Assembly: GCF_000701705.1 (NCBI RefSeq)
Contig: NZ_JNJP01000041.1
Span: 1-34,511, forward strand
Direction: 5' to 3'
Source: Bilophila wadsworthia ATCC 49260
GTDB lineage: Bacteria > Desulfobacterota > Desulfovibrionia > Desulfovibrionales > Desulfovibrionaceae
Length of the DNA stretch: 34,511 nt
The position numbers were made by a program, and so were the translations under genes. The notes under the pieces were generated by a model that worked only from the letters and a program-made list of their open reading frames with translations, was not told where the DNA came from and ran no database searches. Positions 24,677-32,157 of the stretch are shown piece by piece; within the stretch, counting starts at the first letter, position 1; each line of letters starts with the position of its first letter.

Positions 24677-25936
24677 ATGAAAAAGGATCGGAAAAACTTG
24701 CGTTGGGGCTACTCCACGGGCGCGTGCGCGGCGGCGGCAGCGAAGGCGGCGTGGATACGGCTCACGCGAGGCGGGGCTCCCCAAAGCATCTGGGTGCACT
24801 TCCTCGACGGCAGGGAGCGCGAACTCCCGCTTCTGCAATCCGGCGCGGGGCACATGGCGGCCATCAGGAAAAACGGCGGTGACGATCCGGACTGCACGCA
24901 CGGTGCCACACTGTACTCCGACATCCGCGCCTGTCTGTCCGGAGAAATCCGGGCTGAGGACTATGTCCTCCAGATCGGGAACGGCACGCTGATCCTGCGC
25001 GGCGCGGAAGGCATTGGCCTGTGCAACCGCCGGGGGCTCGACTGCGAGCTGGGCCGCTGGGCCATCAACACCGGCCCCCGCAATATGATCTCCGAAAATC
25101 TCCGCCGGGCCGGGTTCAGCTCAGGATGCTGGCTTCTTGAAATCGGGGTGGAAAACGGCGAGGAGCTCGCGAAGCATACCCTCAACTCCCATCTCGGCAT
25201 CATGGGCGGCATCTCGCTTTTAGGCACCACCGGCCTGGTCCGTCCCTACAGCCATGAAGCCTACATCCATACCGTCCGCATCTGCGTGAAATCGCACTTT
25301 CTTTCCGGCGGTTCTACAATGGTCTTCTGCACTGGCGGGCGCACCAAATCCGGCGCGGAGATCCACCTGCCTCAACTGCCCGCAACCGCTTTCGTCAGTA
25401 TCGGCGACTTCATCGCCGAAAGCCTCGCCGCAGCCTGCCGCTACGGCATGCGCGAGATCGCCGTGGCCTGCATGCCCGGGAAGCTCTGCAAGTACGCTGC
25501 CGGATTCGAAAACACGCACGCGCACAAGGTCAGCCAAGATATGGATCTGCTCCGCGCCGAAGTCCGCAGGACGCTCCCCGCCGAGGCGTCCCTGCATGGA
25601 GCACTCAAGTACAGCGCTTCCGTGCGCGAGGCGCTTTTGTCCATCCCCCCGGACGCCCGGGACGGCCTCCTCCGCCGCCTTGCGCGGACCGCCCTCCGGC
25701 AATTCTCGCGCCGCTGCACGGGTAACCCGGCCCTCCGCCTGCTCGTGTTCGATTTTGAAGGAGAGTTCCTCTTTGAAGAAGCGCGGGGAAGGCCCGAAGA
25801 GGCCTCTCCCCGGCAGTCCACAGTCATCGCGGCGGAACCGGACGAACACATGAACGGGGATCAACCGGACCCGGCGATTGCCGACCCCGGCGAAATCGTG
25901 GGGCCATCCTACTTCATACAGGGGCATTCCATATGA
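24677..25936 (+). CDS. cbiD: Cobalt-precorrin-5B C1-methyltransferase
   Basis: The 419-residue protein shows the CbiD N-terminal signature (LRWGYSTGACAAAAAKAAW), followed by KHTLNSHLGIMGGISLLGTTG, VFCTGGRTKSGAEIHL and VACMPGKLCKYAAGFENTHA. CbiD methylates C1 in the oxygen-independent pathway, so it marks the anaerobic, early-cobalt route. ATG 24677 follows AGGAGCC and is preferred over the in-frame ATG at 24653. Its stop overlaps the cbiET start (ATGA). The C-terminal end carries an extra acidic tail. Confidence 0.94.
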   Translation: MKKDRKNLRWGYSTGACAAAAAKAAWIRLTRGGAPQSIWVHFLDGRERELPLLQSGAGHMAAIRKNGGDDPDCTHGATLYSDIRACLSGEIRAEDYVLQIGNGTLILRGAEGIGLCNRRGLDCELGRWAINTGPRNMISENLRRAGFSSGCWLLEIGVENGEELAKHTLNSHLGIMGGISLLGTTGLVRPYSHEAYIHTVRICVKSHFLSGGSTMVFCTGGRTKSGAEIHLPQLPATAFVSIGDFIAESLAAACRYGMREIAVACMPGKLCKYAAGFENTHAHKVSQDMDLLRAEVRRTLPAEASLHGALKYSASVREALLSIPPDARDGLLRRLARTALRQFSRRCTGNPALRLLVFDFEGEFLFEEARGRPEEASPRQSTVIAAEPDEHMNGDQPDPAIADPGEIVGPSYFIQGHSI

Positions 25937-27273
25937 CGAACGGCAGAACGCGAGACGCCGCAGGGCACATCGACATCGTTTCGTGCGGAACAGGATTCCC
26001 CTCCGACACGGGCGTTCTTACTCTGCTGGAGGAGGCGGACGCGGTGTACGGCTCGCGCTCCCTTATGGCGTTGTGCCCCGTCCCGGTGAAAAACGCCCGG
26101 ATCATTGGGAGCGGCGCCCGAAAGGACGCGGAAGAAGTCCTCGCGCTGGGCCGGGAGGGGAAACGCATCGTGGTGCTGGCCTCGGGCGACGCCCTCTACC
26201 ATGGATTCGGCGGCACGCTCGCAGCACTCCGCACGCCCGGCGACAACCTTGCGTACCATCCGGGAATCACCGCGTTTCAAGCCCTGTTCTGCCGCCTCGG
26301 CCTTCCGTGGCAGGATGCCCGCCTGTTCTGCGTGCATTCCGGCGAGGGGCTGCCCTCCCGCGGCATAGCCGAAGCGCCGCTGTCCGTAACCTATGCGGGG
26401 AGCCGCTACCCGGCGCATGCCATCGCCCGCGCCGTGCTCGGCGCGCATCCCGCATCGGCCCGACGCGCAGCGATCATCGCCGAACGCATTGGCTCGGACG
26501 ACGAACGCATCCTGTCCGGGACTCTGGGCGAGCTGGCCGACGCCGCTTGCGGCCCGACGTCCATCCTCGTCATCTTTCCGGCCGCCCATGCCGATTGCCA
26601 TGTTCAGGAAGCGGCCGCCACAACGCGGGGCAGCGCCTCCATTCAGGCCCCGATACTGGCACTGGGGCTTCCGGAAGAAGCCTTCGAGCGCGAAAACAAC
26701 CTGATCACGGCATCGGACGTGCGTGCCGTCATCCTGTCACGGCTGCGCCTCCCGGCTTGGGGGACGCTCTGGGACGTCGGGGCCGGAAGCGGCTCCGTGG
26801 GTCTGGAAGCGGCCGCCCTGCGCCCGACCCTCAGCATACACGGCATTGAGCGCAACCCCGAACGCTGCGCGATGATCGAACGCAACCGCCTCAGCATGGG
26901 CATCGCCAACTACACGCTGCATCCCGGCGACGCCCTCTCCGTAATCCGTGCGTCCTGCCCCGAGTCCCCCGCCCCTAGCGCATGCGGGGGCATCCTCCCC
27001 GATCCGGACCGCGTTTTCATCGGCGGCGGAGGAAAGGATCTGCCCGCGCTGCTGACGGCGTGCCGGGACCGCCTGCGGCCCAACGGCCTCATCGTCGTGA
27101 GCGCGGTCACGCTGGAAAGCTTTGGCACCCTCCTCTCATGGGCCCCCGACCACAGGGCCGGCTTCTGCCGCATCGACATCGCCAACGAACGCCCTCTCGC
27201 CAAAACGAGCCACCACCTTACTCCGCAGAACACCATTTACGTGTTCACATTCCATAATGAGGCAATTTCATGA
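25933..27273 (+). CDS. cbiET: CbiE-CbiT fusion: precorrin-6B/7 C5,15-methyltransferase/decarboxylase
   Basis: The protein (446 residues) has an N-terminal CbiE domain (about 12-215; VSCGTGFPSDTGVLTL, VVLASGDALYHGFGG, YHPGITAFQALFCRLGLPW) and a C-terminal CbiT domain. In CbiT, LWDVGAGSGSVGLEAA is the AdoMet-binding glycine loop (about 277-292), followed by HGIERNPERC and RVFIGGGGKDLP. CbiE methylates C5; CbiT methylates C15 and decarboxylates the C12 acetate. This fusion is common (CobL in the aerobic pathway). The gene overlaps both neighbours by four bases. Confidence 0.95.
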   Translation: MTNGRTRDAAGHIDIVSCGTGFPSDTGVLTLLEEADAVYGSRSLMALCPVPVKNARIIGSGARKDAEEVLALGREGKRIVVLASGDALYHGFGGTLAALRTPGDNLAYHPGITAFQALFCRLGLPWQDARLFCVHSGEGLPSRGIAEAPLSVTYAGSRYPAHAIARAVLGAHPASARRAAIIAERIGSDDERILSGTLGELADAACGPTSILVIFPAAHADCHVQEAAATTRGSASIQAPILALGLPEEAFERENNLITASDVRAVILSRLRLPAWGTLWDVGAGSGSVGLEAAALRPTLSIHGIERNPERCAMIERNRLSMGIANYTLHPGDALSVIRASCPESPAPSACGGILPDPDRVFIGGGGKDLPALLTACRDRLRPNGLIVVSAVTLESFGTLLSWAPDHRAGFCRIDIANERPLAKTSHHLTPQNTIYVFTFHNEAIS

Positions 27274-29834
27274 AAGCACTCGTCGAATTCGTCGGCGCCG
27301 GACCGGGCGCGGAGGATCTCATCACCGTGCGCGGTCTGCGCGCTCTGGAACAGGCGGATCTCGTGGTCTACGCGGGTTCGCTGGTCAACCCCGCCCACCT
27401 CAAGGCCTGCAAAGCCGATTGCACCTGCCTCGACAGCGCCTCCATGAATCTGGGGGAACAGATCGAAGCCATGAGCGATGCCGCCCTTACCGGGAAACGT
27501 GTCGTGCGCCTGCACACCGGCGATCCCGCCATGTACGGCGCGATCAACGAGCAGATCCGGGGGCTGGCCCAAAAAGGCGTGGCCGCATCCATCATCCCGG
27601 GCGTCAGCAGCGTGTTCGCGGCAGCAGCGGCGCTTGGCTGCGAACTCACCAGCCCCGATGTGAGCCAAAGCGTCGTCCTCACGCGGACGCCCGGAAGAAC
27701 GCCCATGCCTCAAGGCGAAGACGCCGCGGCCTTCGCCAGGACCGGGGCGATGCTGGTCTTTTTCCTGAGCACCGGAAAGGTCGGCGAGCTGATGCGCCAT
27801 CTGATGGAACAAGGTGGGCTGGCCGAGGGCACCCCGGCGGCGATCGTCTACCGCGCCTCATGGCCTGATGAGCGCATCCTGCGCGGTACGGTGGGCGACA
27901 TCGCCCGGCAGGCCGAGGAAGCCGGGCTCGGACGGCAGGCGCTCGTCATCGTGGGCCGGGCCTTGGGAGCCAACGGCACAGCCTCGCGGCTCTACGACGC
28001 CGACTTCTCGCATGGCTACAGGAACCGTCTGGTTTCGGAGGATTTCGACGGACGCTGCGCCCTGTACGCCTTCACGGACAAGGGGCTGACGCGAGCCCGG
28101 GAGATCGCCGCCGGGCTGGGCCTGCCCACGGTGCTCCACAGTACGCATCCTTCCGGTGCGGAAGGCATCGTGCATATACCGGCCCAAGACTTCGACAGCC
28201 GCCTCGCCGCCAACTGGGCGCAGTTCGACGCGCATATCTTCATCGGCGCGACGGGGATCCCCTTCCGCAAAGCCGCCCCACTGCTGCGCGACAAGAACAT
28301 TGACCCGGCCGTGCTTGCCTGTCCGGAAAGCGGCAGCCATGTGATTGCCCTTACCTCCGGGCATTTCGGAGGCACCAACCGGCTGGCCCGGCGCATAGCC
28401 CGCATCACCGGCGGACAGGCCGTAATCGGCTCCCCCGCGGACGTCAACAGCCTCCCCGCCTTTGACGAAGCCGCCGCACAGGAACACGCACGCATCCTCA
28501 ACCCGGAAGCCGTCCGCGCCCTCAACGCCGCCCTGCTCGACGGAAGCCCCATAGCCTTCTGCGGAACACGTGCAGTCTTCGAGCGCCATTTCGCCTCCAC
28601 CGGGCAAGTTGCCTTCTTCGAGAACCCGCAGGATGTCACATGCGGCCATGCCGTCCTCTGGGATAGCGAAAACACGCTTCCGGAAGAGGTGCTGTACCTT
28701 GATGTCTCCAGCCGTGCCTTCGTCCTCGGCGTGGGCTGCCGCCGCGGCGTCAAGCCGCAGGAGCTGCGCCTCGTCGCGGAACGGTATCTTTCCGAATTCG
28801 GCCTGAACGCGGAAAACATCGCCAGCATCGCCACCTGCACCGTGAAGGAGGACGAACCGGCTATCCTCGGATTGGGCGAGGCATGGCAGGTTCCCGTGGC
28901 TTTCCACAGCGCGGAGGAGCTGGATGCCGTGCCGGTGTCCGCTTCGGTGTGCGAGGCCGCGTGCCTGCTGTCCGCCGGATACGGCTCAATCCCCCAGCCC
29001 GCACTGTACGCCCCGAAATCCGCCTTTGGAGACGTCACGCTGGCACTGGCCCGTCTGCCGCATCTTCCCGTCCCCAAAAGCGGACAAGGGGAAATCGTCG
29101 TGGCCGGGCTCGGATCGGGCGCTCCCGGCCACATCACGCCGGATGTCGACACGGCGCTCAGGCGGTGTGACACCGTCGCCGGCTACAGCCATTACGTCGA
29201 CTTCATCCGGGACCGCATCGCCGGAAAGCCCGTGATCCAAAACGGCATGAAGGGCGAGGTGGAGCGCTGCCTGTCCGCTCTGGAAGCGGCCCTCGACGGA
29301 CAGAACGTATGTATGGTGTGCTCGGGCGACCCCGGGATTCTGGCGATGGCCGGCCTCCTGTACGAACTGCGCGCCCGGGAGCCGCGTTTCGGGGACATCC
29401 CGATCCGGGTCCTACCGGGGATCACCGCGGCGACTATCGCGGCGGCCTCGCTTGGCGCGCCGCTCCAGAACGGCTTCTCTCTGGTAAGCCTGTCCGATCT
29501 GCTGGTCCCGGCGGACGAGGTGCGCCGCAACATCCGTTCCGTAGCCCAATCCCTGCTGCCGGTGGCGCTGTACAACCCCGCCGGGCGCAAACGGCGGGCT
29601 CTGCTGGACGAAACGCTTGCTGTTTTCCGGGAACATCGGGGCAGGGACGTCCTGTGCGCCTACGTCAAAAACGCGGGCAGGGAGCAGGAAACCAAATGGG
29701 TGGGCAAACTGTCCGAGTTCCCCGCCGCCGAGGTCGACATGTCCACACTCATCATTATCGGCGGCCCCCGGACCCGCCTTGATTCCGGCGTCCTGTACGA
29801 GCCGCGCGGCTATGTGGAGAAGTATATGGAATAG
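27270..29834 (+). CDS. CbiF-CbiG-CbiH triple fusion
   Basis: One 854-residue frame holds three enzymes. Residues 1-252 are CbiF (VEFVGAGPGAEDLITVRG, HTGDPAMYGAI, IIPGVSSVFAAAAALG), which methylates C11. Residues about 254-598 are CbiG (HIFIGATGIPFRKAAP, ALTSGHFGGTNRLARRIA, LGVGCRRGVKPQEL), which opens the ring-A lactone. Residues about 600-854 are CbiH (IVVAGLGSGAPGHITPD, CSGDPGILAMAGLLYE, LPGITAATIAAASLGAP, VALYNPAGRKRR), which methylates C17 and contracts the ring. The physical order follows late-early chemistry, so linking may channel unstable intermediates. The frame is unbroken throughout and its start overlaps cbiET. Confidence 0.95.
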   Translation: MKALVEFVGAGPGAEDLITVRGLRALEQADLVVYAGSLVNPAHLKACKADCTCLDSASMNLGEQIEAMSDAALTGKRVVRLHTGDPAMYGAINEQIRGLAQKGVAASIIPGVSSVFAAAAALGCELTSPDVSQSVVLTRTPGRTPMPQGEDAAAFARTGAMLVFFLSTGKVGELMRHLMEQGGLAEGTPAAIVYRASWPDERILRGTVGDIARQAEEAGLGRQALVIVGRALGANGTASRLYDADFSHGYRNRLVSEDFDGRCALYAFTDKGLTRAREIAAGLGLPTVLHSTHPSGAEGIVHIPAQDFDSRLAANWAQFDAHIFIGATGIPFRKAAPLLRDKNIDPAVLACPESGSHVIALTSGHFGGTNRLARRIARITGGQAVIGSPADVNSLPAFDEAAAQEHARILNPEAVRALNAALLDGSPIAFCGTRAVFERHFASTGQVAFFENPQDVTCGHAVLWDSENTLPEEVLYLDVSSRAFVLGVGCRRGVKPQELRLVAERYLSEFGLNAENIASIATCTVKEDEPAILGLGEAWQVPVAFHSAEELDAVPVSASVCEAACLLSAGYGSIPQPALYAPKSAFGDVTLALARLPHLPVPKSGQGEIVVAGLGSGAPGHITPDVDTALRRCDTVAGYSHYVDFIRDRIAGKPVIQNGMKGEVERCLSALEAALDGQNVCMVCSGDPGILAMAGLLYELRAREPRFGDIPIRVLPGITAATIAAASLGAPLQNGFSLVSLSDLLVPADEVRRNIRSVAQSLLPVALYNPAGRKRRALLDETLAVFREHRGRDVLCAYVKNAGREQETKWVGKLSEFPAAEVDMSTLIIIGGPRTRLDSGVLYEPRGYVEKYME

Positions 29835-29841
29835 GGGGAAA

Positions 29842-29920
29842 CGGGAACCGGAGGAACGGGGACAGCGCCTTTCGGAAGGGAAGCCGTTCCCCTCCCGAGC
29901 ATTCCGCCCTCCGGTTCCCG
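29842..29920. repeat. 13-bp inverted repeat after cbiFGH
   Basis: CGGGAACCGGAGG (29842-29854) is exactly complementary to 29908-29920 around a 53-base loop. It begins seven bases past the cbiFGH stop. It occupies the start of the 280-base gap before cbiA and could act as an attenuator or RNA-stabilising stem. No T-run follows directly. Confidence 0.55.
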
Positions 29921-30114
29921 CAGGGGCTCTTCCCGGCTTAAGAAAAGCAAAAACGCTCACCAACCTGCTGTGCATAATCACATATAGGGGCAATGCAAAA
30001 ATCTGACAAACGCCGAACCGATGACGCCGAAGGCCCAAACAAGGGAACGGCGGGAACGCGTGAAGGCCCTTTTTCCGGAAGTTTCCCCCTCCCCCAGAAC
30101 TTGGGAAGGATGCC

Positions 30115-32157
30115 ATGAACACGACATTTCACGCATTTTGCCTTGCCGCCCCCCGATCCGGGGAGGGGAAGACGACGACGGGGATCGCGCTGATGCGTGC
30201 GCTCGCCCGACGCGGGCTGAAGGTGCAGAGCTTCAAGTGCGGGCCGGACTATATCGACCCGACCTTCCACGCTCAGGCTACCGGGCGCCCCGCCTGCAAC
30301 CTCGATACATGGATGATGGGCCGCGAAGGCGTCCGCACGCTGTGGGACAACCGCGCCCACGATGCCGACGCCTGCGTCTGCGAAGGGGTCATGGGGCTGT
30401 TCGACAGCCGCGATCCCGGCGATCCGGCGGGAGGCACCGCCGACTGCGCCCGCGCCCTCGGCATCCCCGTCGTGCTCGTGTTCAACGCCCGGGGCATGGC
30501 GTGCTCCGCCGCCGCACTCGTTGCGGGGTTCCGGCTTCACGCTTCCCGGATGGGCGTCCAGCTTGCCGGAGTCATTGCCAACAACGTGGGAAGCCCACGC
30601 CACGCCGACATCCTCCGCCGCGCGCTCGAAAGCGAACGCCTCCCCCCTCTGCTCGGGGCCTTGCCCCGGAACGAGGCGTGGCGGATTCCCGAACGCCAGT
30701 TGGGCCTGCTCCCCTCCGAGGAAGCCGGTACCACGGAGGCGTGGCTCGACGCCCTTGCGGATGTTGCGGAATCCTCCGTCGATATGGACAGGCTCCTGAG
30801 CCTCACCGAAGCCCGCCGTCCGAAAGCCCGGGCCGTCCTTCCTCCGCGCGGCATCCGGCCCCGGCGCATGGGCATCGCCAAGGACAGGGCGTTCTGCTTC
30901 TATTACGAGGAAAACGAACGGGCACTCGCCGCCCGGGGATGGGAACTGCTGCCGTTCTCGCCGCTTGAGGATACGGCCCTGCCGCCCGGCATCGACGCGT
31001 TGTATCTCGGGGGCGGCTATCCCGAAGTCTTTGCCCGCGAGCTTTCCGGCAACACGGCCATGCGTGAGGCCATCCGCGCCTTTGCCGAGCAGGGCGGAGA
31101 AATCTATGCCGAATGCGGCGGATACATGTACCTGTGCACCCGGCTCGAGGCATCCGAAGAAGCGGACGGCACGGGCGGGAGGGCGAAAAGCTGGCCCATG
31201 TGCGGGGTCATCGACGCCACGGCCCGCATGGGCGGACGTATCCAATCATTGGGCTACCGAGAGGTAACCATGCTTGGAGACGCTCCGTTCGGGCTCGGGG
31301 GCGACGTCTTCCGCGGCCACGAATTCCACTGGTCGGACATTGAGCTGCACCGCGGCTACGCGCCGCTGTACGCCGTACGCACAGCATCCGGGCACGCCGA
31401 TTCCGGCATCACCGCCGGGAATGTGCGCGCCAGCTATGTCCATCTGTACTGGGGCAACACCGGCGAGGCGAATTACGCCGGACGACCCGCGCCCTCGGAC
31501 TTCACCGCCTGCCGTCCCGAACACCGAGCCGCCCGCCCGGGCGAGGCCAAAGCAACATGCGAAAACATCGGGCAGGTTATCCTGCTCAACGGGCCGTCAA
31601 GCGCCGGGAAAACGACGCTGGCCAAAGCCCTGCGGGATCGGCTGTACGCCATGCACGACATATGCAGCCTCATGCTGTCCATCGACCAGCTGCTGCGTTC
31701 GGCCACAGGCGGCCATGAATCGGTCCTCGCCGGCCTCGAACGGACCGGCCTGCCCTTCATCGAAACGTTTCACGCGGGAGTCGCGGCGGCGGCGAAAGCC
31801 GGGGCATGGACCATCGTCGACCATGTCATCGGCGAGGATCCCGGATGGGTCGAGGATCTGCTTGGGAGGCTGGAAGCCATCCCCCTGCTGTCCGTCCAGG
31901 TGCTCTGCGACGACGAGGAACTGCGGAAGCGCGAGTCCGGACGTTCCGACCGTTCCCCTGACTGGCCGCACGCCCAGCGGCAGGCCCGGCACATTCACCT
32001 CCCCCTGCCCAACCAGATGGCGGTGGACACGACCCGGACCAGCCCCGAAGACTGCGCCGCCTGTATCCTCGCCGCACTGTCCGCCGAAAAAAACGGTATC
32101 CCCATCCGTCCCGGCGGGGGCGCACCCTTTTCCACAACAGAACGAGGTTCCTTATGA
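30115..32157 (+). CDS. cbiA: Cobyrinate a,c-diamide synthase fused to a chloramphenicol-phosphotransferase-like kinase domain
   Basis: Residues 1-about 460 are CbiA: APRSGEGKTTTGIALMRAL (Walker A), FKCGPDYIDPTFH, CEGVMGLFD, YLGGGYPEVFA, IYAECGGYMYLC with the glutamine-amidotransferase Cys, and ASYVHLYWGN at the end. It amidates the a and c side chains of cobyrinate. From about 484 a second P-loop domain begins: VILLNGPSSAGKTTLAKAL, LSIDQLLRS (Asp in the place of the CPT catalytic base), WTIVDHVIG, VQVLCDDEELRKRE, and MAVDTTRTSPEDCA. These are the blocks of chloramphenicol 3-O-phosphotransferase-like (CPT) kinases. The kinase substrate is unknown; an aminoalcohol or threonine for the nucleotide loop is one inference. 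Its stop overlaps the cobD start. Confidence 0.92.
   Translation: MNTTFHAFCLAAPRSGEGKTTTGIALMRALARRGLKVQSFKCGPDYIDPTFHAQATGRPACNLDTWMMGREGVRTLWDNRAHDADACVCEGVMGLFDSRDPGDPAGGTADCARALGIPVVLVFNARGMACSAAALVAGFRLHASRMGVQLAGVIANNVGSPRHADILRRALESERLPPLLGALPRNEAWRIPERQLGLLPSEEAGTTEAWLDALADVAESSVDMDRLLSLTEARRPKARAVLPPRGIRPRRMGIAKDRAFCFYYEENERALAARGWELLPFSPLEDTALPPGIDALYLGGGYPEVFARELSGNTAMREAIRAFAEQGGEIYAECGGYMYLCTRLEASEEADGTGGRAKSWPMCGVIDATARMGGRIQSLGYREVTMLGDAPFGLGGDVFRGHEFHWSDIELHRGYAPLYAVRTASGHADSGITAGNVRASYVHLYWGNTGEANYAGRPAPSDFTACRPEHRAARPGEAKATCENIGQVILLNGPSSAGKTTLAKALRDRLYAMHDICSLMLSIDQLLRSATGGHESVLAGLERTGLPFIETFHAGVAAAAKAGAWTIVDHVIGEDPGWVEDLLGRLEAIPLLSVQVLCDDEELRKRESGRSDRSPDWPHAQRQARHIHLPLPNQMAVDTTRTSPEDCAACILAALSAEKNGIPIRPGGGAPFSTTERGSL

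Noticed and set aside
30115..32157. Chloramphenicol resistance
   Set aside because: The CPT-like domain is fused to CbiA inside a cobalamin operon, and family similarity does not establish the drug as substrate.
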